This document shows positions 23,354-35,700 of a DNA stretch of 64,000 nt, in pieces. This DNA comes from Agroathelia rolfsii. Its lineage: Eukaryota; Basidiomycota; Agaricomycetes; Amylocorticiales; Amylocorticiaceae. The translations under genes were made by a program, and so were the position numbers. The number at the start of each line of letters is the position of its first letter. Within the stretch, counting starts at the first letter, position 1. Below the pieces are notes generated by a model, which saw only the letters and a program-made list of their open reading frames with translations, had not been told where the DNA came from and searched no databases. The DNA lies in the NCBI GenBank assembly GCA_018343915.1, contig JABRWF010000003.1:248001-312000 (forward strand). Direction: 5' to 3'.

Positions 23354-26300
23354 CTATGAGCTTAATACTTTGCACTTGGTTATGGCCGAATCGATAACTT
23401 CTGTCCACTCCTGGCTGTCTCTTGCTGACAAGGCACGCAGGGCAATCGTTTCCCCACCCCGTGGGTAGGACGTAGAAAGCTGGAATTGGGTGGCGTCTGA
23501 ATTTATACACGATTTAATCAATTTGTGTGTATGTGTCAAAAAAATAAGAGTTCAATAGTTACCCCGTGTGTTATGTCCAACTCGCGCCTCTCTGAGGGGT
23601 ATCGGCTGTTTAGGACAACAGGTTATTCATATGTTACAAGCACAGAAGGAGACAAACTGACCATGCGATACAGTGCCTTTGTAGCTTCGTCAGTCAAGAT
23701 AAGGAGATCGGTACACAAAAACGCCCGTAGTTTGCGTTTACTCTTGGCTTTATAGATGATACCCTCGCGAAGAAGCTTGCGGGGCTCCATGTTAAACGTT
23801 GGCGCTGTGAGATCCAAATGTCTGCCGAAAGGATTGAATTAGGAGACCGGAAGAATGTGACGACTTGTTGGAGAGAAAAGAAAGCCTTACCCCTGTCCTA
23901 TCCAAAGGTTCTGGGAGATGGCCTTCAGCCTCTCAGTGCCTTCGTTGTCTCTGATGGTCTCGTTGATATGATCGAGAGTCTCTTCCACTGTTTTCAATGC
24001 AGCTGAGATATCTTCCCGATCGGCGGGATCTTCAGTGTATGCCAAAACCTGACGTATGCAAACCCTCCGCGTTAGAAACATACATTCAGTGACTTATATT
24101 TCGGGCTTACTTGACGCAAGAGCAGTGGATAGCGGGTTAGGCGTTGCACTGAGTTCAAATGTTATATTGGCGATCAAATGAGAAAAGTTATTAATATCAT
24201 CCTTACTTGGTGCTAGGAGATAGCTCGAGAGATCCAGGTTTCGGACTGATGGGTCGTCATCTCGTATGTGCTAGTGTGCCTTTCTCAATACCAATCCGAG
24301 AGAGAGAAAATTAGTAAATGGATCAGCTTACCTGCAAGTGAGCGGCCAACTGTGAATTGGAAGTTCGGAGGTCCTGCAAAAACTTAATGGCTGCTCCTTG
24401 GTTGACGCAGTAATCCTGGATTACATCAATAGTATCAGTGAACTAGATTAATTGAATGTCAAACGCCACGCTTCTAACCTGATAGACACCCATATTGAAC
24501 ATATTGTCCTTGAGAATGTCTCCGATCTTGTCAATATACAATCTGCAATCCTTTTGCCTTTCTTCCAGAGAACTAACAAATGTCTATGGGTAAAAAATAA
24601 ATAAATAAATTAGCAGATGTGTACATGTTGAATATAAGGTTAGTCTCACAGTATTGACGAGAAGCAGATCCTCGACATTGGAGAATATGACGTCGACATC
24701 TTTGGCATCAATGATTTCAATAACATCGGAATAGAACACCTATCACGGGAACATGATTCAGGCTTCTTGATGGTGGAGAATTAATGACATGACTTACTTC
24801 TACGATAAGCTGAAGATCGCGAACATATGCCGCCTCCGTTGCAATAAGCTCGAAAATAACCTGCAATCATGGGATCAGAGCTCGCTCAAGCTCCGGAGCA
24901 AGCAAAACCCAACCTCTTGGCGACGTCTTTCTCCTGATGGTATGTCCTGCAAGACACCTTTATCGACCAAACTAGCCCAAGACTAACGCTCACGGCTTAG
25001 CAGCTCATCACGGGTCATGGCACACACAAAAGAGAACACCCACCGAGCCAAACGCCAACTCTTCTTGATTTGGGCTCATCTGCGCGGAAGGAGGGCGATT
25101 CAAAATGGGTGCCGAGATAATTGGCGTGGTCTTCTTCTCGATCTCCGGTGTCTTGCTCCGGCCCAGGAAATGCCTCAGTGTGTGTGTAACACCGGTCCGT
25201 AAGCCGCCTTCGGATGTGTTACTCTCCTTGGATGTATTAGCGAACCGCAGTGAACTGGGAGATGAAGGCGTGGAAATCGAAGAAAGTGATGAAAGCAGAC
25301 TTGCATCAAAGGATGCAGCCGAAACCCTGTTGCTGTTGCTGTTGGCTTCATCACGGGCTTTCTTAAAGTTCTCATATCGGTCGAATGCGTCATCGATCTG
25401 ACCCTCAGGCAATGGCGGTAAGTCTTTTACAGAAGATGCTGAATGCGTCGATATATGCTGAGGGCGCTTAGGTACGGCAAGTGGACCTCCTGAAGCGGGA
25501 CCTTCATCTCTATTGTCTGTCGGCGGTAAGCGACGCTTACCAGACGCCTTGCGTCGCATAGGAGGCGGTGGTGGAGGCGGCGCCTTGTCCGTCTTTACAA
25601 TCAGGCCAGCCGCCTCCAAGACCCGCATGCGCTCATGTTCTCGGGCCACACGCTCGTTTTCATCTTCCTCTTCTGATTCCGAGAATGACATGTACTCTGA
25701 ATCTGAAGCATCTGTCTCGTCTTCCTCCTGCTGCATCTGTCGTTGCTGCGAACCCACAACATTCTTGGCAGGAGATGGTGCAGTCACAACAGTAATAGGG
25801 CTGGGTGTCTCCGGAAAATCGCCTCTTTCAAGCACTGGAGAGCGAGTCGCAACTGAGCAGAAAAAAATATCCAGAATATAGAATTGTGATTGTAAGTCGA
25901 GGGTACATGTAAAAAGAAATAGAAAAAGAAATGCAGCATTTCAGCCTGTGTTATGACGGTAAACAAAAGGGAAAAAAAAAGATAAGGTACGTGCGGAGGA
26001 TTGGACTAACCCTCTAACTCGATATATGCAGCGGGAACGATAAACACCACGCCATCCTTCTCAGCTTTCCACCAGCCGCCTTCACTTTGGTCAATGATAG
26101 TCAAAATATCCCCTTCAGCAAACGGCAGTTCATCGGGATTTTCACCGGTATACGAAAACAGAGCACGCGCTTTGGCTATCCGATCATTAGCAAAAGATCG
26201 TCGAGAAAATAAATTTGTACTTACAAGGTTGAATCTGCTGTACATATGTCTGCGGGAAGAATCCTGATTTACGGTTACCACTCAGCAAGGTTCCATACCA

Positions 26301-29300
26301 CCAATCACCGCCTGACTTGGAGGGATGAGCAGTTAGAATCATGTTCTCTCCGAAACCTAAGGAAACATTAATAAGAACACTAAAGCTGCGAAGGCCAGTC
26401 GACGCACTAAGATCCTCCGGTTTTTGCCCTTCAAACGCATACAGAGACCATACGCGGAACTCTGCAAGAAAATGATGAATATATTATCAAGCGCATAAAA
26501 ACAACCAAGCGTCCTCACCTTGCGATCGGTCAATATCTGCCATAGGATCATCGGCTGCTGGGATCTCAGCCTCTTCAACCTGAATATCGGGCACACCAGC
26601 CGGAGTCATATACTCATCCTCATCCTCCTCAGTAGTGGACGGCAAGTTAGGAATGATGGAGAGGCTTGGCGGTGCGGGAGGAGCTGCACTTTGATCAGCA
26701 GCCAAGCCATTGTACCAATCAACCGAGTACCGAGAGGCATTAGACTTAGGCTCATCGTCTCGGCTGACCGGCCCAGGCGCCTGGACAGAGGGCGGCACGG
26801 GAGGCGACAGAGGTCGCGGGGCTGCGCTGATGTGCGCGGGCGGAGCAGCATCCCCAACAACGCTGCCAGCAGCACCAACTCCGCTGCGATCGTTGGTTAC
26901 AGTTTTTCGGAGCTTAGCCCCAGCCTGGATGGCATTGAAGAGAGCACCACGATCGCCGCTGGGCGCAGGCGCGGCGGCGGGAGCAGGGGGTGCTGGTGGA
27001 GCCGCAGGGGCCATAGGAGGTGGTGGCGGAGGCGGAGGTGCCGAGCCTGTATCAGCAGCTGGTGCGCTAGGTGCAGGAGGCGCAGGTGGAGGTGGCGGAG
27101 GAGGGGTCGGCACAGCAGCAGGGGACATCGCAGCCCTACCTGGGCCAGGACTTGCCGATTGTGGTGCGGGACTAGAGGGCAACACGCTACCAAAGAGTTG
27201 CTGGGCAAGGTTTTGTCGAGCGCCGCGAGAAGAATTCAGTTCGTCATCACTGTCACTGTCATCCTCCACCTCTTTGATTTCATCCCAATCATCGTCATCT
27301 ACCGGTGCGGTATGGTATGAAGTCTTCACTGGGGGTGCTATCGGGGCGGGGCTCTTCGAAGGTGTTGGGACAGATACCGGGGTGGCCGCCTGGGGCTTGA
27401 AGAATGGATTATTAGTGCTTGAAGGCGCAGCCGGAGGAGTGGGAGTGGATGATCCCTCCTTCATGAGTCGACTGAACGGATTATTGGGCTTATCCACTGG
27501 TGGAGATGTTGCAACTGGAGGGGGAGGGGGCGGGGGCGGCGTAGGAGGTGAAGCCGGAAGGACGGGTGCGGGAGGCGCAGGTGGAGGGGGCGGTGCTACC
27601 GCAGGTGGCGGGGTAGGCGAGGCTCTTTGAGGAGGCGTGACAATGACAGGAGAGGATGTAGCCGAATCACTCTTTGCATTCAATAGTGCTTGTCTTCTGG
27701 CTTGGTACTGCTCCTCTGCAATGCGCGCCTCTTCCTCTTCGCGTTCTAGTGCGCGCAACCTCTCCTCACGAGCCTGGCGTTGCTTCAGCAATGCTTCTTG
27801 TCGCTCCCGCATTCGTTTTTCCTCGGGATCCTCCTCCTCTTGCACAGGTGCTGGTGGGGGTGCTGGTGGTGCCACTGGTGCAGAAGGTGTTGGAGTACTG
27901 GCAACAGGGGCCTTCAACGCAGGTTTCCTGGGAGGTGGTGGTGCCGGTGCACGCTTCGGTGCAGGTGGAGGGACCTTTGGCGTAGGGGCAGGAGGAGCGG
28001 CCGTGGGAGTAGGCGCGGGTACGGGTGCCGAAGTTGGGGTTGGCGCTGGGCCAGTCGCAGTTGGAGTAGGCGTTCGCCCTTCCTTCAGGGCTTTCTCTCC
28101 TTCCAAACGCTCCCGTCTTAACCTTTCTCGCTCTTCTGCCTGACGCTCGGCCTCTTGCGCCTTCGCCTCTGCATCCCTCTTTTCCTGTGCTAATCTGTCC
28201 TCGACAGTGCTATCAACCGTAGGTGAGGGTGTCGACACCACACCCAACGCCGCCTTACGAGCTTCCAAGCGACGTTGACTCTCCGCTTGGATCCACGCCT
28301 TGCGCTCCTCTGGAGTCATGTTCTTGAAGCTTGGCATGGGCGAAGCCGCCGGCTTGGGCGCGGTGGGTGGTGGATTAGCGATCGTACTTGTGGGAGCAGT
28401 AGCCGGCGGAGGAGGGGGTGGCGATCGCGCAGATGTTGTGGGAGGGGAACGAGGGCGATCATAGTCCCGACGGGGTGGAGATGGATCTCTGCGATATCTA
28501 TCCCTATCCCTGTCCCTGTCCCTATCCCAGTCATCGTGGTCACGGTCGCGGTCGTAGGGGCTTCGAGGTGAACGGGTGTCCCAACGATCATCCCGATCTC
28601 TGTAGTTGGACGAATAACGATCGTGATCTCGGTCATCGTATCTACCAAATCTATCGTTCCTGCGATCCCGCTCTCTATCCCATTCACGCTGCTCTCGTTC
28701 CCTCCTGGCCGCCCTGTCAGCAATCCTGCCTTCAAGCTCAGGAACCGTCTCATGCATAATCTTCAAGAGCTCGCGCTCGAGGCGACGACGTTCTTCATCC
28801 TTGCCAGTAGTCCTTGGACCGCGAGACAAGTAATCCAAATCCTCTTGCAGGGTTCTGATGCGTCCACGGAGACGCTGCATCTCACGATCAAGATCATCGT
28901 CTTCCTGCGTACGAGAAGCCTCGTCGTGTTTGGCCTTGTCTAGCATCTTGCTGGTGTTTTCGAGCTGCCGCTTCATGTCATTGAGATCAGCAGCTGGATC
29001 ATCCAATTCAGATCGGGTACGGATAGCGCTCCGATCCACATGCCGTGCCTTGGACTTGTAATAGCCTCCAGGTGGGCTGGCATCGTCGAACTTGTAAACA
29101 GTCGCATCTTGTCGGCTGCCTGCACCTGGGGCAGTCGAGTTGAAAGACCGGTCCTTGAGGTAAGACACGGGCACATCCGGAGTCCTGGCGCGGGTAGTGT
29201 CATTCTTGAGGATATCCTTGACAAGGTTGACTGAATCATCGAGGTCACGGTGGGATGGGGGTACAAGCTCGGCAGGTAAAACATCAGGTAGTTCATTTCC

Positions 29301-30397
29301 ATTAAGACCTAAAATTCTGTTAAACGACAACACGTGCATAGTAATGCTTTGACCACTTACGTCGGTAAATAAGGCCCATTGCGACATGGAATTCTGCCAT
29401 GTTGAGTTTTCCACGGTTGTCACCATCTGCGAGAGACCTATAGCAAACCATGAGGTTTTATCAAGCGCGATCGCGTGAGAAGCAGACATTACCAGATCTT
29501 GGCAAGCTCGTGTTTCGGCAGACCGCTATGCCCAAAGACTTCCAACGCAGTTTGTCCGGATATAAATCCAGTGCCTTGCGTATCCCACGCCCTAAAGGTC
29601 TGATCATAGGTCTTCTTTTCGGCCTTTGAGAGTGTCCAGGGGATCTTGGGCGCAGCGGTTCCACGTTGCTCCTGGTTGTGCTGTTGGATAGACTGCTGTA
29701 GTGTCAATCCACCAAACTGCTGCTGAGGGGGAGCTGCAAGCTGGGGTGCACCACCAGCGCCGTATGGCGCGGAGAGATTGGCAGGCATGAAGGTACTCTG
29801 CATCATCTGCAATCGCGGATCCACGAAGCCGGTAACTTGGGGAACAAGAGGCGCTAATCCCCCGCCACCACCGAAACCACCTGCGCCAGGGAACCCAGTG
29901 GGCTGGGAAATGAGACCTGGGCCGGGTGAGGGAGTAAGAAGTCGATTGTTGTGTTGTAGCTGCGATCCTAAAAGCCCCGTTTGCTGTTGCTGTGGTTGTT
30001 GAAACTGACTTGGAATCGGCGGCACCGGTGGGGGAGGGGGTGCTTGACGCTGTTGGAAGCCTCCAGCGGGGAAACCAGTAGCTTGGGGCTGTAAGAACCC
30101 GGACGGTCCAGGGAAACCTGTCTGCTGCAGTTGCTGGAATCCAGTCTGTTGAGGGTGTTGGAAGCTAGCTTGCGGTTGTTGCTGGAGACCAGGCGTCTGG
30201 GTTTGGAACCCAGGCCTCTGGCCAGGAAATCCAGTTGGCTGGGGCATAATACCACCTAGATTCTGCTGCTGGAACGCGGGCTGCTGAGGTTGCTGCTGCT
30301 GGAACTGCTGTTGAAACTGGGGGTTATTGTTTACGAAGCCGGTTTGCATGGGATATTGGTAGCCAGGCTGGCCCTGACCCTGACCCCATTGCGCCAT
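23354..30397 (-). CDS. Intersectin/Pan1-like endocytic scaffold (EH, WH2, SH3, RhoGEF, PH)
   Basis: A very long scaffold of about 2,000 residues, resembling Cryptococcus Cin1 and animal intersectin. In order: a Gln-rich N-terminus (30397-29750) with LxxQxTG motifs IMPQPTG, LQPQATG, LISQPTG and LVPQVTG, known in yeast Pan1 as Prk1/Ark1 kinase sites; an EH domain (about 29720-29270, WTLSKAEKKTYDQTFRAWD, HELAKIW); a coiled coil (28980-28750); an Arg-Asp-rich tract (28700-28450); a proline-rich region with two NPF motifs (NNPFSRL, NNPFFKP, about 27400-27500); a WH2 motif (ALFNAIQAGAKLRKTVTNDR, about 26880-26950); two SH3 domains (about 26470-26010); a linker; a DH RhoGEF domain (about 24850-23900) with YLLAPMQRLTRYPLLL-like order; and a PH domain ending at 23354. 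The splice joining SH3 to linker (YIELE to VATRSPVLERG) confirms one gene. No C2 domain follows the PH domain. Likely acts at cortical actin patches, linking Rho-family GTPases to actin assembly. Confidence 0.88.
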
Positions 30398-30878
30398 GAT
30401 TGTTGGAACGGTTGAGGAAAAGGACAGATACTGGCGTCGACGCCGTCGAGGACGACTGGCATACGACGACCGTGTTCCGTTGTGATCTCATCGCTTTCGA
30501 TCTCCGCTCGACGGAGTCTGAATTACAACGCGTCGCAGATTCTTCATCTCGGTCATGCACCAGTCATGGTTCATCTAATAGCATTATTCAAGTTCACTCG
30601 TAATATGTCTCTTTGGACCGTACTCTTGGATTACAGACTATAACTACACATCAAGGCACCGGTTGAGTTTTTTATTTACTTATTACTTTGAACCAACCAG
30701 CCTAGTGTCTCTACTTGGTTTCTACGAACTCAGACCCATCACTGAATCAGCGGCGATATTCAGTTTTGCTAATTTCACTTTCCACGTAGATTAAATTTTG
30801 GAAGAGATAAAACTACTAATTACATTTCTTTTTCGATGTTATACAAGCTTATTTTATACGTTACAAAGTTGATTTTGC
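30398..30878. other. Promoter region of the scaffold gene and 3' flank of sHSP copy 1
   Basis: A 480-bp gap between two genes read in the same direction. The half next to the scaffold start is G/C-rich and alternates with CTGGCGTCGACGCC-like sequence; no gene is visible. Confidence 0.5.
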
Positions 30879-31567
30879 TTAGTTGATAGTAATTCGGGCA
30901 CCAGCTGGATCCCGTTGCTCTGGCTTAGGAATCAGCAGCTTCAGCATTCCATCCTCCAACTTGGCGGTGACTCCTTCTCCTGAAGGCGACACTGCTTGCG
31001 GAAGCCAGACGGTCTGGCTGAAGATGTGTTCTGAGTAGTGCTTTGGCTGCTGAGAATCAGATGATCCTGCTTCTACTGCTCGTTAGTATAATTCCATAAT
31101 TTCGGATCTCCACAAAACTGTCAAGTGGTATTCTTACTTTTAGTCGCATCTTGGGTCTGTTGGCTTGTGGTCGCATCAGTAGTACTGGCTTCTGTCGCTG
31201 CTGTGGGTGTTGATTGCTCCTGACGATTGTTGTCCCAGCCGGAGCTCCTGACGACGCGAGCCTTGATCGACACGCTCCGTCCGTGATCTCCGATTCGGAC
31301 GTCAAGATCTTCCTTCTTTACTCCCGGAAGCTCTGCCTCGACCACGTACGCCTTGCCATCCTCAGACTCATGTAAGATGTGTCGTGGCACTCGGAAAGTG
31401 CCCCAATTGTTTTGGTTAGGGCGTGAAAGGGCGCTGCTGCTGTGGCCGCGGCGTTGTTGTTGGTTTGCACGCTCGTAACTGTAGGGTGCATAATAGAAGT
31501 TGGAGTGGTAGAAGGGATCATCGAAAAACGGTTGGATCTCAGAGAAGAGTTGGTGTGTGAGCGACAT
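30879..31567 (-). CDS. Small heat shock protein, HSP20/alpha-crystallin (copy 1, intact)
   Basis: A 208- or 209-residue chaperone that holds unfolded proteins. The ATG at 31567 gives MSLTHQLFSEIQPFFDDPF, then an N-terminal arm, then the alpha-crystallin domain from HILHESEDGKAYVVEAELPG through VRIGDHGRSVSIKARVV, a Thr/Gln-rich insert, and after one intron (31076/31079-31137) FSQTVWLPQAVSPSGEGV and KLEDGMLKLLIPK. It ends in ARITIN, providing the C-terminal I-x-I motif used in oligomer assembly. The acceptor has the form GAGCAG, so two in-frame 3' splice sites three bases apart are possible. A paralogue lies about 8 kb away in opposite orientation. Confidence 0.93.
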
Positions 31568-31889
31568 GATGAATTAAGGGGATAGCGGTTAGTTGTGTGA
31601 GTAGTTGTGTTACTTGGTGACTTGAGTTGGGCTGTTTGATTTGATGAGGACTAGGGGCATCTAGGACAGCGTTTTTGTACTCGCGTCTGGGTGTGATGTA
31701 CGGGCATATTGACACAATACATGAAAGCATAACGAAATGTCTGGAAAACTCGGATTATGGGCGGATCGTCCGTAATCCACACTATGTATTGTGTCTATAG
31801 GAGCTCCAGTAATTCAAGCATGTACCAATACATACCAGACGCGTCTGCACGTCTCTGGAATGTTCACTTGCCTTTTTCGTCATCTAATA
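31568..31889. promoter_or_regulatory. sHSP copy 1 promoter with TACAAAA box and heat-shock-element dyad
   Basis: Read on the minus strand, TACAAAAACGCTGTCC (about 31665-31679) sits about 105 bp before the ATG, at the same place as TATAAAAGCGCTGTCC in copy 2. Further upstream GAATGTTC at 31858-31865 is one GAAnnTTC dyad of a heat shock element. Function is inferred. Confidence 0.5.
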
Positions 31890-32075
31890 TACAGTCGCAC
31901 CCCTTTATAACAATACAGTCGAACCCCTATTAGCCCATACTGATCGGTAACGCCAAGATAGTATCGTTCACAAGGGATTATAGGTGAACAGGGACGGACT
32001 AAAAATAAGCAGACAATTGTAGTGGATAGGAATCCACTTACGTCGCGCGGTAATACTAATAGAGGTGCGACTGTA
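31890..32075. mobile_element. Tc1/mariner-like MITE with nested terminal repeat
   Basis: 186 bp bounded by TACAGTCGCACCCCTTTAT on the left and, read inward from the right end, TACAGTCGCACCTCTATTAG. Each end reads TA-CAGTCG, fitting the TA target duplication of Tc1/mariner elements. A second copy of the left terminus, TACAGTCGAACCCCTATTAG, begins at 31914, 24 bp inside, and matches the right end better. There is no transposase frame, so the element is non-autonomous. Confidence 0.75.
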
Positions 32076-32755
32076 TTTGCTATGTCGTCATTAGTTCGAG
32101 AGTCGATGATAAAGAAGCCTTGAGTGCCTTTGCATTCATTTCAGTATTTGCGACTTAATGCATTATGCACTATCATTCTTATCATTTTTCAGCTCGAAGT
32201 GACACTTTGAATATTGCAAGTGGGCATTATATGGACTTGATTAGCTTGACTATGCAGTAGATGTTTCACCTTATGTGCATTTCCACGTGTAGAAAGCATT
32301 ACACAAGTTGATGATTACTTCTCGTAGGAGTGTATACAAAAGTAATATGGTACAGTACCTGGTGTCTCCAAGGTGACGGAGTTTTATGCATGCACGCTAA
32401 TATCATGACAGTTAACGGTGACTCAAGTCGGTAAAGATTCAAATCACTTGAGTTCTATGACAAGAAATAACCTGGGTAACACGCAAGCGGATGAAACATC
32501 CAAACATATATCGAGAATGAACGTAACATACATGTACTATCTTACAGCTTACCAAAACAGATCTTGTCACCCACCCGAACCGTGTGTTATATGCGCTTCA
32601 GACACATCCACCTACATGTACTACTAAAGAAAGCAAAACGAAAGCAATAAAAAATTTGATGGAGTGAAAAAGAAAAAGGACATAAATAATGAAAAGAATA
32701 ATCAATTGAACGCGCTCGAGAACAAGGAATGATACCGGATAACAACAAACCAACT
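32076..32755. other. Intergenic region between MITE and EH-domain gene 2
   Basis: About 680 bp, A/T-rich, probably including the 3' untranslated region of the downstream minus-strand gene. The only open frame (32418-32627 plus) is short and unrecognisable. Confidence 0.5.
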
Positions 32756-35700
32756 TCAGATTATTGCACTGATTTTCCTACTAACCTTCCCGACATAGCT
32801 TGTGCGCCATTTGTACTCGCGCATGGTGAGATCATGGTTTCCTTCGTCGCGTTTCTCTTTATAGTCGTCACAATATTGATGACGCGAATGGGGAGCAAGT
32901 GAAGAGATAGAGCGCTGCATGCGCATGGACAAAGACCGTGAGAAACTATGCGAGCCAGAGCTTGAGGATGGCATAGTCGAAGACGTGCCGAGGAAAGGTG
33001 GAATTGACATTCCAGATGGCGGAGGCAAAGCGAGGCCCGAACTTGACTCAAGCGTAGGCTGACCGAACTCATTCACGATCCGGAGGTCATCATGACTATG
33101 ATTGCCGTCGTTCTGGTCAGCTTCTGCCTCGCCTTCTTCAGCATGCTCCTCAGCATTATCTTGCCTCAGCTGTTCGCCTTCGACGATGCTCGTAAATGCT
33201 CCAGCAGGCGCGGACACCGTCCGTTGATGCACCCTCATAGCCACGACCCGGCTCGATTCTACGCCTTCCCCATCTCTATCTGGGCGTTCCTCAGTATCAG
33301 CGATCGGGCTACCGTCGCCCTCACCCTCCTCACCTACCACCATGGTCGTGTTTCGCTTCCAGCCAGCATCAGCCAAAGTCCTCTGCTTTCCTCTCCAATC
33401 ACCTCTCAACGCAGCACTATCATGGCCAGCAACAGCTTCGCCAGTTGGCACAACATCCATGATCGAAGAAGAGACCGCCCTAAGACGCTTGATCGAGTAC
33501 CTCCTCGACCCATGCGGATCGTGGAGCCTTGGCTTGCCCACGATATTTGAATCGCTTCCATCAGCGGACATAGAACGCATGGCCTCTGTCAGAATGTGGG
33601 ACAGGGATGAAGGCAGCTCGTCCAAAGGATCAACAATGGAGATCGTTGCCTGTTCGGATGCCCCTCGCTGCAACGGCGACGCAGGAGTGACCGGTGTTTT
33701 CGGTGCACCGGCATCTGCGGGAGAGAGAGGCAGTGTGGTTGTGGATGGTGGAGCAGACGCAGCAGCTCCAGAGGATGGTAGATCCGCGTTGGAGATGGAT
33801 GGCCCAAGCACCGGACTTGATATATCACTCATTAAGCCTTCCGCTTCTGGAAGCGTGTGGTGGATTTGTATCTCTGTACCCTGCTCGCGTTCAGGCTCAG
33901 GTGCTGGTTCATGCTCATACTCTTGTTCAGGAGAGGCGACGACTAGAGCAGGAGACATTATCGCTGGTCTGTCAAAATTGGAACCATCAGCCTGAGCAGT
34001 GACTTCGGACTCCTGTGTCAGCAATGAATCCAAAGGATCTATAGAGGGGATAGAAGGATCCTCCGAGGCCGGACGGGCTGTTGTAAATGGAGACAAGTCC
34101 ATTTCCCCACTTGCATTCAAAGGCGAACGGAGAACTCTCAGAGGGGAAAGTTTTCCTGTCTTCAGGGACGCAGACAGCGGGACTACAGCGCCGGGAGATA
34201 TCTTCTCACGATAAGATGCTAGAGAAACCGGACGCGGAGCGATAGGAGGAGGTCTGCGTCGTTCGGAGGATCTGCGCGGAGACAAGGGTTCATCCGCGTC
34301 CTTGGGTAGGGACACCACAGACGTAGATGGGTCCGATTTCACACTCGTAAAAGCAGAAAGGTCAGCCTCACGAGAGGGTGGCTCACCAGCCAAGGGAGAA
34401 GTCTTCTCTACGGTCGGAGAAATCGACTTGGGCGCTGGGACTGAGACTGGCGACGTTATTTTGGAGACTGGCGATGATTTGGAACGATATAGCGCCAAAG
34501 GGGGCGGTCGTGCCGGGATAGCCGGAGGGATACGGGGAGGGGGTCTCGGTGGCTTGGGAGGTCTACGAGGTGATAAAGGTGCCATTGAGCTGGTGCCGTC
34601 TTGATCACCTTGCTCGTCGGCCGGCGACTCGAATGGATTGACTGCTGTGGATGGTGAATTATCCTCAATATTGGGTCGGTTCTCTGACACAGCCGCAGAT
34701 GTAGAGTCATAAGCTTCGGAGGAAGGAGACTGATCGGTTAGATTATCGAATAGGTTGACTTCGGGAAGCCTGATAGGGATAGGGGGAGGGGGCCTACGCG
34801 GCTCGGGTGGCCTGCGAGGTGATGAGGGCTTCACCGGGTCAGCACTTTCTTGCTCCTGCGGCGGATCTGGCTCGAACGGGTTCGTCACCATAGAGAGGGG
34901 AGTAGGTTGTGAGACATCAGGCTGTAACATGGGGGCATGTGCTTCATCAGTGAAGACAGGTTGGTTTTCCACATCACGGGCAGAAGCTGCAATAGGCTGA
35001 GATCTGGAGGGAGCTTTAGGAGCGGGTCTCTTTGGCTTGGGCAGCCTGTGGGGTGGTAACGGTTCCGTTTGATCATTGTTGTTCTGATTTTGTGGTTGAA
35101 CTGATTCGTGAATAGCTAGTGTAGATGGACTGTCGGGGTTGTCATGCTGCGCTACAGTAACATTGACAGACGAAGAAGCCTCGGAGGATGATTGAGCTGC
35201 CGCGCGGTCAGCAAGTGCTGCTTCAGCCTGGAGAGTTGAGCGTCTTCGGGGCCTCAATGGGGAAACAGCACGGGGTGGTGGCCTTGTGGGATGTATATTT
35301 GCCAAGGTCGTGTTTTCTACAGTAGCGCTAGTAGAAGGAGCAACAGTCTCTAAAGGCGTCTCAGAAGGGGCCAGCTGGGATGCACTGTACGGTGGTGGTG
35401 CTTCCATAGGTATGTGTGATGGTGGAATCACTGCACCCTCTAGTACTGTTTCGCTTATGGTTTGGGGTCCAGCAGGTTGGATTAGCTGCTCAGACTGCGA
35501 TTGCGACGGCGACAGAGAGCGAATAGGCGATTCGGGTCTGTTTGAAGGATCACGGCCCCAAGCAAAGGTATCCACAGAATGTTCATCATCCCAAGGATTT
35601 GGCAAACTGCGAGATGAAACAGAAGGAGGGCCGAATGGAGAATGTGATGGGGAAGGAAATTCCATCATGGTCGCCAGACTTCGTCGTAATTCGGGCGGTC

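Noticed and set aside
24596..24612. AAAT microsatellite in the scaffold gene
   Set aside because: Short and inside an intron; ordinary low-complexity sequence.
26710..28143. Long plus-strand Gly/Ala-rich frames
   Set aside because: Antisense shadows of proline-rich codons of the scaffold gene.
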